NCBI RefSeq assembly: GCF_900215435.1
Contig: NZ_OCMY01000002.1
Coordinates: 372,001-436,000, forward strand
DNA from: Candidatus Pantoea floridensis
GTDB lineage: Bacteria; Pseudomonadota; Gammaproteobacteria; Enterobacterales; Enterobacteriaceae
Length of the DNA stretch: 64,000 nucleotides
Direction of reading: 5' to 3'
A program made the translations under genes and the position numbers. Positions 26,626 to 44,096 of the stretch are shown one piece after another. The stretch's first letter is position 1; each line of letters starts with the position of its first letter. The notes beneath the pieces were generated by a model. The model was not told the DNA's origin and made no database searches. It saw nothing but the letters and a program-made list of their open reading frames with translations.

Positions 26626-28809
26626 TTACCAGCTGTAATTAACCGATGCAACAATGGAACGACCGCTGCCATAGAAGCAGGCGCTGGTGTTGCTGCACGA
26701 GGCGACATAGTGTTTGTCCGCCACGTTATTCACATTAAGTTGCAGCGTGGTACCGCGCAGCGAATTCGCCGCTTCGCCTAATTCATACTTCGCCATCACG
26801 TCGTACAACGTGTAATGCGGAACCTTATTGGTGCCGGTTTCATCCGCTGGCGCGGTGCCGGTGTAGCGCACGCCGCTGCCAAGGGTAAAGCCATTCAGCA
26901 CGCCATCGAGGAAGGTATAACTGCCCCACGCCGAGGCCGCATGACGCGGAATGCTGGACGGCGAGTGACCAATACGCTCGGTGATGCTGCTCTCTTTGGT
27001 CACCGCATCGGTGTAGGTATAAGCCGCTAGCAGTTTGATCTCTGGCGTGATCTGCGCATGCGCTTCGGTTTCAATACCTTTTGAACGCACTTTACCAATC
27101 TGCTCGTTGTAGCCGGTGACGTTGTTATAAGCGGTAATGTTTTTCTGCGTGATATCAAACGCGGACACGGTAAACACCGCATCCCACCCCAACGGCTGAT
27201 ACTTCACGCCCACTTCTGTCTGTTCACCGGTGGTCGGTTTGAACGGATCGGTGCCCGGCGCGCCGCTGTTCAGGTTGGGTTCAAACGAGGTGCTGTAGCT
27301 GATGTATGGCGAAATCCCGTTATCGAACGCATACAGCAAACCGGCGCGCCCGGTGAACTTGTTATCATTCTGCTGGGTTTCGCTGTTATCGGTGCGATCC
27401 TGTGTACGCACTTCGCTCCAGTCATTACGGCCTGACAACAGCAGGTTCCACTGATTCCACTCCAGCTGATCCTGCAGATAAACACCAACCTGATCGAGCT
27501 TCTTACGGGTGCTGGTAGTCAGCGTCAAATCGCTCTCGTTGATGCTGATACGCGTTGGGTTAGCCCAATCGAGAATGTATTGATCGCCCCTGTCGAGCCA
27601 CAATTTGTTATCTACGTCGCTCCACTTGTAATCCAGCCCGCCAAGCACAGTGTGCGCAACATTCCCGGTATCAAAGGTGGCTTTCAGCTGGTTATCCAGG
27701 CCCAACTCTTTTGACTTGATCTTGTCATGCTGCGGACGACGGTTGATCGAGTGATCGTTATCCGCATCAACGGTATACACCAGATATTTGTACGACTCAT
27801 CCATGTTGCTGTAGCGCAAATTCTGCGTGAAGCTGACGTTGTCGTTCAGATTGTGCTCGAAAATATAACCAATCGACGTCTGCTCGCGTTTGGCTTCGTT
27901 GAAGCTCGGATCGCTGACGTTAAAGTCATAAGGGATCCGTCCGGCACTGGTGTTGAACAACGTTCCGTTGGCCGGCAGGAAGTTACGGTAGCCCGCTTTC
28001 GGCTCGTTCTGATACAGCGTCAACAGCGTAAAGCTGGTATCGGCGTTGGGCAGCCAGGTGATGGCCGGCGCAATCGCCATACGCTGCTGTTTATTGTCTT
28101 TAACGAACTCGTGTTTGGTGCTGGCGATACCGTTCAGGCGATAAAACAGCGTGTTGTCATCATTTAGCTTACCGCCGAAATCAAACGCCGCTTCACCCAA
28201 ATGTTGATTGCCAGTGCTGAGCTGCACTTTATGAATACTTTGCGCCGTCGGGCGTTTGCTGGTCATCGCCACGATGCCACCCGGATTCACCTGGCCGTAC
28301 AGCACCGAGGCGGGACCATGAATCATCTCAACGCGCTCCAGCAGCCAGGGATCGATCTGCCCCGCGGCGCCCGCCTGACCGGACAAGCCGTAGCTCAGGC
28401 CGTCGAGGAACTTCGGCGCATAGCGGAAACCGCGCGCAATAATCTCATCATTACGGTTGGAGTTACCGCGATAGTTGGTTAGCACGCCGCTGGTGTAGCT
28501 TAGCGCATCCGCCACCGATGCCGCCGCCTGATCGTCCATCTGCTCACGCGTAATCACTGAAATGGATTGCGGGGTTTTGCGCAGCGGCGTGGCGGTTTTT
28601 GTGCCTGCCGCGCTCTCTTTCGCCACATAGCCTTGTAGCGGTGCGGTGACGCTTTCGTGCGTTTCGGCGTTAACGGTAATCGTCTCTTCAGCGGACACCG
28701 GTGCCACTAACAAAATTGAGGCCAGTGAAAGATATACAGGATTGAATCTGAACGGGTGTGCCACAGCAGGTATTGCTGATTTTCTTACTTTAATAGACAT
28801 AGTCGCCAT
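26626..28809 (-). CDS. TonB-dependent siderophore receptor, FhuA/Fct-type
   Basis: Outer-membrane ferric-siderophore receptor of 727 residues. A long N-terminal signal region (to about 40, PVSAEE) is followed by ETITVNAE, a TonB-box-like start. The plug domain has [16 protein letters not shown], a complete [26 protein letters not shown] segment, then a beta-barrel ending in VASVNYSW. This is the TIGR01783 siderophore-receptor class, which includes FhuA, FoxA and the chrysobactin receptor Fct. It is divergent from the esterase-MbtH-NRPS genes, so it is the likely receptor for their product. Two cysteines ([10 protein letters not shown]) near the C-terminus probably form an extracellular disulphide. 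Confidence 0.92.
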   Translation of the reverse strand: MATMSIKVRKSAIPAVAHPFRFNPVYLSLASILLVAPVSAEETITVNAETHESVTAPLQGYVAKESAAGTKTATPLRKTPQSISVITREQMDDQAAASVADALSYTSGVLTNYRGNSNRNDEIIARGFRYAPKFLDGLSYGLSGQAGAAGQIDPWLLERVEMIHGPASVLYGQVNPGGIVAMTSKRPTAQSIHKVQLSTGNQHLGEAAFDFGGKLNDDNTLFYRLNGIASTKHEFVKDNKQQRMAIAPAITWLPNADTSFTLLTLYQNEPKAGYRNFLPANGTLFNTSAGRIPYDFNVSDPSFNEAKREQTSIGYIFEHNLNDNVSFTQNLRYSNMDESYKYLVYTVDADNDHSINRRPQHDKIKSKELGLDNQLKATFDTGNVAHTVLGGLDYKWSDVDNKLWLDRGDQYILDWANPTRISINESDLTLTTSTRKKLDQVGVYLQDQLEWNQWNLLLSGRNDWSEVRTQDRTDNSETQQNDNKFTGRAGLLYAFDNGISPYISYSTSFEPNLNSGAPGTDPFKPTTGEQTEVGVKYQPLGWDAVFTVSAFDITQKNITAYNNVTGYNEQIGKVRSKGIETEAHAQITPEIKLLAAYTYTDAVTKESSITERIGHSPSSIPRHAASAWGSYTFLDGVLNGFTLGSGVRYTGTAPADETGTNKVPHYTLYDVMAKYELGEAANSLRGTTLQLNVNNVADKHYVASCSNTSACFYGSGRSIVASVNYSW

Positions 28810-28833
28810 CTCTATTTCAAACTGCCTTGTAAA

Positions 28834-28849
28834 TGAAATAATCCATTCA
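28834..28849. promoter_or_regulatory. weak Fur-box-like dyad upstream of the receptor gene
   Basis: TGAAATAATCCATTCA, a partial match to the TGATAAT-N-ATTATCA Fur core, 25-40 bp upstream of the receptor start. Low confidence by eye. Confidence 0.3.
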
Positions 28850-28999
28850 GAGGTCCTCGCCTAATAGCAGAGGCTGTAACGGATTGAAATATTACTGTCA
28901 TCGATTATTTACGGCCCTAATTTCCCCGCGTGACCTCTCTCACAAAATAATCCACTGAAAATCCGAAGGTTTCTTAGGCGCGAAAAATCATATTGCAAA

Positions 29000-29014
29000 T
29001 GTAAATCGTTATCA
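29000..29014. promoter_or_regulatory. Fur-box-like site upstream of the esterase/NRPS genes
   Basis: TGTAAATCGTTATCA matches the 15-bp Fur core TGATAATNATTATCA at most positions, within a longer symmetrical stretch GCAAATG...CATTTGC. It lies about 50-65 bp upstream of the esterase start, in the region divergent to the receptor gene. Confidence 0.55.
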
Positions 29015-29060
29015 ATAGCATTTGCATTAGCTTTGATTAAGTAAAGACTATGAACAAAAT

Positions 29061-30437
29061 GTGGAGATGGATTGCAGGATGTTTCTAACGCATGCAGAAA
29101 AAACAGCAAAAACCTGGTTGCCTGCGGGAACCGTTGCGCAATGGTTGCGACAAGCTGATGTGGGCGGCGAAGGCTGGTGGCAGCGGCTTTATGCCACCGG
29201 AACACCGCTGGTGGAACGTGATGAGCAGGGTCAGACTTCCATGCATTTTTTTTGGCGCGATCCCCAAGGTCATTCCGCACTTTCTTCTACGCAACGGGTT
29301 TATATCGATATTAATGGCGTCACCGATCACCACAGCGAAGCGCCAGAAAGTTTGGCGCGCGTGGGGGACAGCAACGTCTGGCATTGGTCTACGCCGATTG
29401 AATCCGATTGGCGCGGCAGTTACAGCCTGATTCCGGTCACTGCGCAACAGCTGCCGCCGCTATTTTGTGGCGATGATGACACCTGTCGCGCGCTGCAACG
29501 TAAATGGTGGATTTCGCTGATGCCGCTGGCGATTCCCGACAAGCTCAATCCTACCCCGCCGTTTCTCAGCAGCCGTCGCTTTGCTTTGAGCAACGCGCAT
29601 ATGCCGGATGCGCCGGATCAATCGGCGTGGCGAGCACTGGATGCCGGACTCGCCGAAACCTGGCCCGATACGCTGCAAACGCTGCGGTGGCGCAGCACGC
29701 TGCTCCAGGTTACGCGCAAGGTTTGGATCTACAGCACGGGTAAAACCGACCGGCCTGAACAGCGTCCGCTGGCAATTCTGCTCGACGGACAAAACTGGGT
29801 GTACGGCCAGCCGATCTTTAGCGCGCTGGATCAGGTCACCGCCGCTGGCGAACTGCCGCCGGCCTGCTGGCTGTTTATCGATGTCATCGACAGCCAGCAT
29901 CGCGAAGCGGAATTACCGTGCAATGAAACTTTCTGGCAGGCGGTGCAGCAAGAGCTACTGCCGCTGGCTCAGCAACACGCGGCATTCAGTAGCGATGCCG
30001 ATCGCACGTTGGTGGCCGGGCAAAGCTACGGTGGACTCGCCGCCCTGTATGCCGGGTTGCACTGGCCGCAGCGCTTTGGCCGCATTCTTACGCAATCCGG
30101 CTCATTCTGGTGGCCCAACCTGCAATATCTCCGCGACTACGCCAATCGTGAACATCACGTGCCGGGCCTGCTGCTGCAGCGTCTGCAACAAGGCACATTG
30201 CCAACGGGCACGCTGAAGATCTTCCAGGAAGTGGGCGATCGCGAGGCGGACATGGTGTACGTCAACCAGCAGATCGCTCCGGTGCTGGAAGCCGCTGGCC
30301 ACGAATTACATTTTCGCCGCTACGCCGGAGGGCACGATGCGCTGTGCTGGCGCGGCGGTCTGATCGACGGCTGCCGCTGGCTGCTGGCCGATTTTCTATC
30401 CCCAACCTCACCCTCTGAAGGTAATCACCATGTCTGA
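29061..30437 (+). CDS. ferric catecholate siderophore esterase, Fes-like
   Basis: Cytoplasmic serine esterase that releases iron by hydrolysing the ester bonds of a tri-seryl catecholate. From GTG 29061 it is 458 residues; ATG 29067 or ATG 29079 (with GGAG 12 nt upstream) are equally plausible. Fes-family segments include FFWRDPQG near 64, GVTDHH near 87, WRGSYSLIP near 118 and ADRTLVAGQSYGGLAALYAG with nucleophile Ser322. GGHDALCWRGG holds His425, and Asp393 is the likely acid. Its stop overlaps MbtH by 8 bp. The presence of Fes implies a product with ester-linked serines, as expected from the NRPS thioesterase. Confidence 0.92.
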   Translation: MEMDCRMFLTHAEKTAKTWLPAGTVAQWLRQADVGGEGWWQRLYATGTPLVERDEQGQTSMHFFWRDPQGHSALSSTQRVYIDINGVTDHHSEAPESLARVGDSNVWHWSTPIESDWRGSYSLIPVTAQQLPPLFCGDDDTCRALQRKWWISLMPLAIPDKLNPTPPFLSSRRFALSNAHMPDAPDQSAWRALDAGLAETWPDTLQTLRWRSTLLQVTRKVWIYSTGKTDRPEQRPLAILLDGQNWVYGQPIFSALDQVTAAGELPPACWLFIDVIDSQHREAELPCNETFWQAVQQELLPLAQQHAAFSSDADRTLVAGQSYGGLAALYAGLHWPQRFGRILTQSGSFWWPNLQYLRDYANREHHVPGLLLQRLQQGTLPTGTLKIFQEVGDREADMVYVNQQIAPVLEAAGHELHFRRYAGGHDALCWRGGLIDGCRWLLADFLSPTSPSEGNHHV

Positions 30438-30651
30438 ACAACAAAACCCGTTTGATAACGATGCGCTGGAATTTCTGGTGCTGCTTAACACGCGCCAGCA
30501 ATACAGTTTGTGGCCAGCATTCGCTCCCGTTCCCGCCGGTTGGCACAACGTGGCAGGGCCACTCACGCGCGCTGCGGCAATTGAATTTATCGAAGCCAAC
30601 TGGCACGACATGCGACCAGCGACGCAACAGACGTCGTCTACCGCAGCTTAA
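30430..30651 (+). CDS. MbtH-like NRPS accessory protein
   Basis: Small cytoplasmic chaperone/activator of adenylation domains, 73 residues. Family residues are visible: NPFDND, QYSLWPAFAPVPAGW (the SLWP and PxGW tryptophans) and a second-half WHDMRP. It overlaps the esterase gene by 8 bp and precedes the NRPS gene, separated from it only by a repeat element. It most likely binds one or both A domains of the NRPS, as YbdZ does for EntF. Confidence 0.94.
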   Translation: MSEQQNPFDNDALEFLVLLNTRQQYSLWPAFAPVPAGWHNVAGPLTRAAAIEFIEANWHDMRPATQQTSSTAA

Positions 30652-30679
30652 TTTGCTCTTTTAATCATTTAGTTAATTT

Positions 30680-30802
30680 ATTCCCCCAATCATTCGGGCT
30701 GCAGCAAGGCGGCAAGTGCGCAAATCCCCAGGTGCTTACGGACGTAAGTGACTGGGGTGAGCGCACGCAGCCAACGCCGCTGCAGCCCGAAGGATGACGG
30801 GA
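30680..30802. repeat. ERIC (enterobacterial repetitive intergenic consensus) element
   Basis: A roughly 120-bp imperfect palindrome with the hallmark ERIC core AAGTGACTGGGGTGAGCG-type stretch (GTAAGTGACTGGGGTGAGCG at 30755-30774) and matching terminal arms TTCGGGCTGCAG / CTGCAGCCCGAA. It lies between the MbtH and NRPS genes, inside the presumed operon, ending 20 bp before the NRPS start. Confidence 0.88.
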
Positions 30803-30809
30803 ATCAGAC

Positions 30810-30814
30810 AGGAA
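30810..30814 (+). promoter_or_regulatory. ribosome binding site fixing a TTG start for the NRPS
   Basis: AGGAA lies 7 nt before TTG 30822, and the encoded product begins directly with the expected condensation-domain N-terminus. No in-frame ATG is available nearby that keeps the domain intact. Confidence 0.65.
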
Positions 30815-30821
30815 CTGTCTC

Positions 30822-39215
<8,394 letters not shown>

Positions 39216-39237
39216 GCTTTGGTGCGGGCATCGAAAC

Positions 39238-39338
39238 GGTGCGCATAAATGCGCACCCTACGAAAGGTCTGCACGTTTTTGTAGGGTCGTATTCATAGCG
39301 GCCTGGAAATAAGTGTAGGGTCGCCATTCATGGCGACC
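39238..39338. repeat. cluster of three GTAG-headed REP palindromes (BIME)
   Basis: Type A at 39238-39261 (minus), a degenerate type B at 39281-39303 (plus) and a perfect type B at 39315-39338 (plus). They fill the 146-bp gap between the NRPS and exporter genes. Confidence 0.8.
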
Positions 39339-39361
39339 TTTACCCCTTATGTTGGAGATAT

Positions 39362-40624
39362 ATGGCTAAGCCCTCGATATTTTTAGATTTTAGTTTGCTG
39401 AAAAATAACCCGTCATTCCGCGCAATATTCTGCGCTCGCATGCTGTCGGTGTTTGCGCTCGGCATGCTGGCGGTGGGTGTGCCGGTGCAGATTCAGGCCA
39501 TGACCGGCTCCACGCTGCAGGTGGGCGTGGCGGTGATGCTCGATGGCGTCGGCATGTTTATCGGCCTGCTGCTTGGCGGTGTGCTCGCAGATCGCTACGA
39601 TCGCCGCAAGCTGATCCTGTTTGCACGCGGCACCTGCGGCATCGGCTTTGTGCTGCTCAGCCTGAATGCCTTCAGCTTAGCGCCTTCGCTGCTGGCGCTC
39701 TATTTTCTCGCCTTTTGGGATGGCTTCTTTGGAGCGCTGGGCATGACCGCACTGATGGCAGTGATCCCGCTGATCGTCGGACGCGAACATCTGGCTGAAG
39801 CCGGTGCGCTCAGCATGCTAACGGTGCGCCTCGGCGCGATTCTCTCGCCAGCGATTGGCGGGATGATTATCGTCGCGGCAGGCGTCGGCTGGGCCTTTGC
39901 GGTCGCCGCCATCGGTACGCTGGCTACGCTGATTCCGCTAGTGCGTTTGCCCGCCATGAAACCTGAACAGCAGGAACCGGAGCATCCGCTGCGCGCGCTG
40001 GCGAGCGGCATTCAATTTGTTTGCCAGCATAAAGTGGTGGGCGCGGTGGTGCTGGTTGGGTTACTGCTCAGCATGGTGGGCGCGGTGCGTATACTGTTCC
40101 CGGCGCTGGCGCTAACCTTGCACGCCGATGCCTCGGCATTAGGTTTGATGTATTCTGCGGTGCCGCTGGGCGCGATGATCGGCGCATTTACCAGCGGCTG
40201 GGTGCGACAACTGGCACGCCCGGGGCGGGTGCTGATCGGTTGTGCGCTGCTGGCGTTTGCCTGCATCGCCTCGCTCGGTTTCTACAGCCATTTGCTGCCC
40301 GCACTGCTGGCGCTGGTGTGTTACGGCTACAGCAACGCTATCGCCTCGCTGTTGCAATTTATGCTGACGCAGCATCACACGCCGGATGCGCTGCTGGGTC
40401 GCGTTAACAGCCTTGGCACAGCACAGGATGTGACGGGCGATTCGCTTGGCGCATTAGGTTTGGGGGCACTGGCACGGGTGTTGGCGCCGTTGAGCAGCGT
40501 GTTGTGGTTTGGTGGCCTGGCGGCGGGGCTGTTGGTCTTGCTGGCGCTGGCGGCGCGCGGCCTGCGCACCGCACGCCTCGGCGATCAGCCTGATGCGTCG
40601 CGACCAGCCACCGCTGACGCTTGA
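39362..40624 (+). CDS. EntS-like MFS siderophore exporter
   Basis: Inner-membrane exporter of 420 residues, 12 predicted helices, most likely secreting the NRPS product to the periplasm. It resembles E. coli EntS throughout: LLKNNPSFRAIFCAR at the N-terminus, VAVPVQIQ-type helix 1, GGVLADRYDRRKLILFARGTCGIGF, LWDGFF-like segment and GRVNSLGTAQDVTGDSLGA near residue 345. GGAGAT precedes ATG 39362. Its 3' end overlaps the convergent FepB-like gene by 40 bp. The same-strand order esterase, MbtH, NRPS, exporter suggests one operon interrupted by repeats. Confidence 0.93.
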   Translation: MAKPSIFLDFSLLKNNPSFRAIFCARMLSVFALGMLAVGVPVQIQAMTGSTLQVGVAVMLDGVGMFIGLLLGGVLADRYDRRKLILFARGTCGIGFVLLSLNAFSLAPSLLALYFLAFWDGFFGALGMTALMAVIPLIVGREHLAEAGALSMLTVRLGAILSPAIGGMIIVAAGVGWAFAVAAIGTLATLIPLVRLPAMKPEQQEPEHPLRALASGIQFVCQHKVVGAVVLVGLLLSMVGAVRILFPALALTLHADASALGLMYSAVPLGAMIGAFTSGWVRQLARPGRVLIGCALLAFACIASLGFYSHLLPALLALVCYGYSNAIASLLQFMLTQHHTPDALLGRVNSLGTAQDVTGDSLGALGLGALARVLAPLSSVLWFGGLAAGLLVLLALAARGLRTARLGDQPDASRPATADA

Positions 40625-41571
40625 TGCGTGAATTGCCGCTCGATGCTGCTCAGCATATTGCTGGCGCTGTAGTAATCGAGGCGGAAAGTGTCGTTCCCCA
40701 CGGCAAAAATAGCGTGCTGCTGCACCGCGGGCAGATGGGCGAGGAATGGATTCTTCGCCACCTGCGGCACGGTTTTCTCATCGGCCGCAAACAGCAAAAT
40801 AGTGTTGCCGGTGATGCCATCGGCCATATTTTCACCGTTTAGCTGAATGATGTCATTGCGCTTGCCCATGCTGGTGCTGCCCTGAAAACTCGCGGGCGGC
40901 GCGGCCAAGGTAAAGCCCAACGCCTTTAACAGCGCACCCTGCGCCGAGGCCGGTGTCCATAGGTTCATGCCGCGTCCATCTTCGTAATAGACCACGGCAG
41001 ACGTCGGCTGCGGCGGCAGCGTGATCGTATTGCGCACCGCTGCGACGCGCTGGTCAAACGCAGCTATCAGCTTTTTCGCATCCGCTTCATGACCGGTGAT
41101 GTCGCCCAGCTGTAAAGCTAATGCCTGCCAGCTCTTATCGCCGTAGTCGATCACTAATACCGGCGCAATGGTTTGCAGCTGATCGTACAAGCGCAGCGCT
41201 GAATCCCCGCCGGTGGCGGCCATCACGATCAAGTCCGGCGCTTCGGCCGCAATCGCTTCGGCGTTTGGCTGCGACACGTACAGCGGTTTTACCTGACGCG
41301 CTTTCGCCACTTCACTCCACTGAGTAAAGAAGCCCTGCGCATCCGCCACGCTGCTATTGCGGCTGGTGGCGCCAGAGCCGATCAGCGGCGCATTAATTGC
41401 CAGCAAAGTGCCGCTCAGCGTGACGCTGGTCGAAACAATACGCTGCGGCGGCTGTTGCAGCGTAAGTGGGCCTTGCGGGGTTTGGATGGTGCGCGGCCAG
41501 CTGGCGGTTGCGTGGGCGTGGGTGCAGATGAAAAATAGGGTGAGCAGCAGAGAAAGAGCGGGAAAACGCAT
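40585..41571 (-). CDS. FepB-like ferric-catecholate periplasmic binding protein
   Basis: Periplasmic siderophore-binding protein, 328 residues from ATG 41571. This start is chosen because it opens a signal peptide (MRFPALSLLLTLFFICTHAHA) and because the longer frame to 41634 would place the Fur box inside the gene; ATG 41583 is also possible. FepB-specific segments: PQRIVSTSVTLSGTLLAI, GATSRNSSVADAQGF, MAATGGDSALRLYDQL, MNLWTPASAQGALLKALGFTLA and FRLDYYSAS. The FepCDG partners are not in the window. Expected to be iron-repressed through the box at 41596-41614. Confidence 0.93.
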   Translation of the reverse strand: MRFPALSLLLTLFFICTHAHATASWPRTIQTPQGPLTLQQPPQRIVSTSVTLSGTLLAINAPLIGSGATSRNSSVADAQGFFTQWSEVAKARQVKPLYVSQPNAEAIAAEAPDLIVMAATGGDSALRLYDQLQTIAPVLVIDYGDKSWQALALQLGDITGHEADAKKLIAAFDQRVAAVRNTITLPPQPTSAVVYYEDGRGMNLWTPASAQGALLKALGFTLAAPPASFQGSTSMGKRNDIIQLNGENMADGITGNTILLFAADEKTVPQVAKNPFLAHLPAVQQHAIFAVGNDTFRLDYYSASNMLSSIERQFTHQASAVAGRDASG

Positions 41572-41595
41572 CAGGTTGTCCATCACTTGATAATT

Positions 41596-41614
41596 GAGAA
41601 TAAATATCATTATC
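41596..41614 (-). promoter_or_regulatory. Fur box upstream of the FepB-like gene
   Basis: GATAATGATATTTATTCTC on the minus strand, differing from the GATAATGATAATCATTATC consensus at only a few positions. It ends 25 bp before ATG 41571. The clearest iron-control site in the window. Confidence 0.8.
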
Positions 41615-41657
41615 AAAAATACAGCGGCGTGCAAGCGTAATTCTTTGTGTTTTTCCT

Positions 41658-41710
41658 GTCGCCATGAATGACGACCCTACCTATTAGTAGGGTGCGCATT
41701 ACTGCGCACC
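41658..41710. repeat. pair of GTAG-headed REP palindromes, types B and A
   Basis: Type B on the minus strand at 41658-41680 and type A on the plus strand at 41687-41710, head to head with 6 bp between them. They lie just downstream of the thiamine-precursor binding-protein gene. Confidence 0.78.
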
Positions 41711-41719
41711 TGGCAGAAG

Positions 41720-42652
41720 TTACTGCAGTGAATAACGCGCCATCGGCGCCACATCCTTAATCACACCATTCGCTTTCATATACTCACCAAATGCCTGATA
41801 GCGCGCCCGATCAAACTCTGCGCTGTGCGCAGCAAAGTACGGTAGCGTCGCCTGCCACGCTTCATGGTTTAGTTTGGTGTTCAGCTCTGGATATTGCTTG
41901 ATAAATGCCTGCCACGCCTCTTGCGGATGCGCGCGCAGCCATGCCACACCCGCATCAAGCCCGCGCAAAAACGCCGGAATACGTTTGTCCTGCGCGGCCG
42001 TTTTTTGATTTGCCAGAATAATCAGTTCGTCATACGCCGGCACACCGTAATCCTCAGGTTTGAACACCGTCGGATTGGCGCCTTTGTCCTGCAGATCCAG
42101 CAGCTCATAGTTGCGGAAGATGGTCATCGCACCCTCAATCTTGTGCGTCAATAGCGCTGATTCACCGTCCATATTCAGGTTAATCAGCTTCACGGTGGCA
42201 ACATCAACGCCCTGCGATTTCAGCATATTGCGAATTGCCACGTCTTCCGTTCCCGGTACCGCATAGCCCAGCGTTTTCCCTGCAAAATCTTTTAAAGAGT
42301 GAATATCGCTCGCAAGCGTGGTCAGCGTATTCAGTGGCTGATTGATTAAAGTGCCAACGCGGATGACTGGCACATCCTTCTCCACCAGCGTATAGAGCTG
42401 CGGCTGATAGCTGATAGCAAGATCGGCTTTACCTGCGGCCAAGAGCAGCGGTACAGAGGCGGAATCGGCAGGCGCGATCATCTCTACGTCCAGCCCCTCT
42501 TTTTTGAAAGCCCCGCTGTGCTGAGCCGCAAAAATCGCGGCATGATTCGGGTTAATAAACCAGTCGAGCAGCAAACGAACTTTCTCTGCGGCGTGGACAT
42601 GAGCAGAAGCCAGCAACAGCAAGGTGGTAAAAATAGTGCGTAAGGTGTTCAA
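41720..42652 (-). CDS. thiY: thiamine-pyrimidine precursor ABC binding protein, ThiY/NMT1-like
   Basis: Periplasmic substrate-binding protein of 310 residues. The signal peptide MNTLRTIFTTLLLLASAHVHA is followed by VRLLLDWFINPNHAAIFAAQ, the NMT1/THI5-domain start typical of ThiY proteins that bind hydroxymethylpyrimidine or its N-formyl precursor. GLDVEMIAPADSASVPLLLAAGKADLAISYQP is a further family hallmark. It is the last gene of the TPP-riboswitch operon, 9 bp after the permease, so it probably feeds pyrimidine salvage. Ligand (HMP versus formylaminopyrimidine) undecided. Confidence 0.88.
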   Translation of the reverse strand: MNTLRTIFTTLLLLASAHVHAAEKVRLLLDWFINPNHAAIFAAQHSGAFKKEGLDVEMIAPADSASVPLLLAAGKADLAISYQPQLYTLVEKDVPVIRVGTLINQPLNTLTTLASDIHSLKDFAGKTLGYAVPGTEDVAIRNMLKSQGVDVATVKLINLNMDGESALLTHKIEGAMTIFRNYELLDLQDKGANPTVFKPEDYGVPAYDELIILANQKTAAQDKRIPAFLRGLDAGVAWLRAHPQEAWQAFIKQYPELNTKLNHEAWQATLPYFAAHSAEFDRARYQAFGEYMKANGVIKDVAPMARYSLQ

Positions 42653-42661
42653 AGTGCATCC

Positions 42662-43396
42662 TTATGAAGTTTGCCAGAGGGTTTTCTTGCGAATCAGCGC
42701 CACGCTGCCGGAGAGCAACAGCGCCAGAATCAGTAACAGCAGCAGTGCAGCAAAGCTGGTGGCGGTTTCCAGCCGGGCGTTGGACTGCATCATCAAGTAG
42801 CCCAACCCTTCACTGGCTCCTACCCATTCGCCAATCACGACGCCTATCGGTGCCAGCACCGCCGCCATCTGTAAGCCGGAAAAAAACTGCGGTAAGGCGG
42901 CGGGCCAGCGCACGCGCCAGAAGATGCGAAAGCGCGATGGCGTGGTGGTTTGCGCCAGCTCCAGCCAGCCGCTCGGCGTGCGGCACAGCCCATCGAACAG
43001 CGACAGGCACAGCGGAAAAAACAGAATCAACGCCGCCACCACCACTTTCGACGCAATGCCAAAACCGAGCCACAGCACCAGCAGCGGCGCGAGGGCAAAT
43101 ACCGGGATCGCCTGGCTGGCGGTGACCAGCGGAAACAGCACGCGTCGCAGCAACGGGCTGGCAGCCATCAGCACCGCCAGCGTCACGCCGGCACCCACGC
43201 CGAGCAGCAGCGCCAGCACAATTTCCGCCAGCGTATATAACATGTGATGCCAGAGCAGTTGGCGCTGCAGCCATAGCGCTTCAAGCACCGCCTGAGGCGC
43301 GGGCAGTAAAAAGGTCGGCACGCCGCTGTGACGCGCCAGCAGCCAGCCGCACAGCAGCACCACAAACAAATAGATCGCGCTAAACAGTGTTTTCAT
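42662..43396 (-). CDS. thiX: thiamine-precursor ABC transporter permease, ThiX-like
   Basis: Inner-membrane permease of 244 residues, SsuC/TauC family with about six helices. The EAA-type cytoplasmic loop appears as SGWLELAQTTTPSRFRIFWRVRWPAALPQFFSGLQMA, and APIGVVIGEWVGASEGLGYLM follows as in the family. It overlaps the ATPase gene by 17 bp and precedes the binding-protein gene by 9 bp. Assignment as ThiX rests on its position in a thiamine operon rather than on sequence alone. Confidence 0.88.
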   Translation of the reverse strand: MKTLFSAIYLFVVLLCGWLLARHSGVPTFLLPAPQAVLEALWLQRQLLWHHMLYTLAEIVLALLLGVGAGVTLAVLMAASPLLRRVLFPLVTASQAIPVFALAPLLVLWLGFGIASKVVVAALILFFPLCLSLFDGLCRTPSGWLELAQTTTPSRFRIFWRVRWPAALPQFFSGLQMAAVLAPIGVVIGEWVGASEGLGYLMMQSNARLETATSFAALLLLLILALLLSGSVALIRKKTLWQTS

Positions 43397-44096
43397 GGGT
43401 ATTCAATCGGGAGAAAAGTTGCGCCTGCGCCTGCAACACGCCGGGATCATCGAACGATCGCGGGGTCACACCGCCAGGCACCGGCCAGTTTTCGATCGCC
43501 AGCGGTTGGCCATCAAGCAGCAAAATATCATCAGCCATGCGGCAGGCTTCCAGGGGATCGTGGGTCACCAGCAACACGGTTTTGCCTTGCAGCAAGCGTG
43601 CGGTCAGCGTCTGCAGGCTAAGTTTGGTCATCACATCCAGCGTGGCGAACGGCTCATCCATCAGCACCACCTCACGCTGCGCATACAGCGTGCGCGCCAG
43701 CGCCACCCGTTGCCGCATGCCGCCTGAGAGCTGATGCGGCGGCGCGTGCGCCACCTCGCTGAGCTTCACCTGCGCCAGCAGCGCCAGCGCGCGCGGACGA
43801 TCTGCTTTTTCACCGCCCAGTCGCGCCGATAGCATCACGTTTTCCAGCACCGTCAGCCACGGATAGAGCAGATCCTGCTGCCCCATCCAGGCGACATTGC
43901 CGCGTAACCCCTGCACCGCGCCCTGTTGCGGCTGAAGTAACCCCGCGATTAAGCGCAGCAGCGTGCTTTTGCCGATGCCGCTGCGTCCCAGCATCACCGT
44001 GGTTGTGCCGCCGCGCAGTCGCAGATTCAGCTGCTGGCACAGCGGTTTATCGCCCCAGCTAAAGCTCACGTCGTTGAACACAATGTCGTGGCTCAT
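43380..44096 (-). CDS. thiZ: thiamine-precursor ABC transporter ATPase, ThiZ-like
   Basis: Cytoplasmic ABC ATPase of 238 residues, SsuB/TauB-like. Walker A GRSGIGKST (about 38-46), Q-loop in WMGQQDLLYPWL, signature LSGGMRQRVALARTL, Walker B VVLMDEPFATLD and H-loop VTHDPLEA are all present. It overlaps ThiF by 4 bp and the permease by 17 bp. Its place after thiF under the TPP riboswitch supports a role in pyrimidine precursor uptake. Confidence 0.9.
   Translation of the reverse strand: MSHDIVFNDVSFSWGDKPLCQQLNLRLRGGTTTVMLGRSGIGKSTLLRLIAGLLQPQQGAVQGLRGNVAWMGQQDLLYPWLTVLENVMLSARLGGEKADRPRALALLAQVKLSEVAHAPPHQLSGGMRQRVALARTLYAQREVVLMDEPFATLDVMTKLSLQTLTARLLQGKTVLLVTHDPLEACRMADDILLLDGQPLAIENWPVPGGVTPRSFDDPGVLQAQAQLFSRLNTHENTV

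Noticed and set aside
29085..30302. Several antisense frames over the Fes-like gene
   Set aside because: They are reverse-frame shadows of a GC-rich coding gene with no independent signals.
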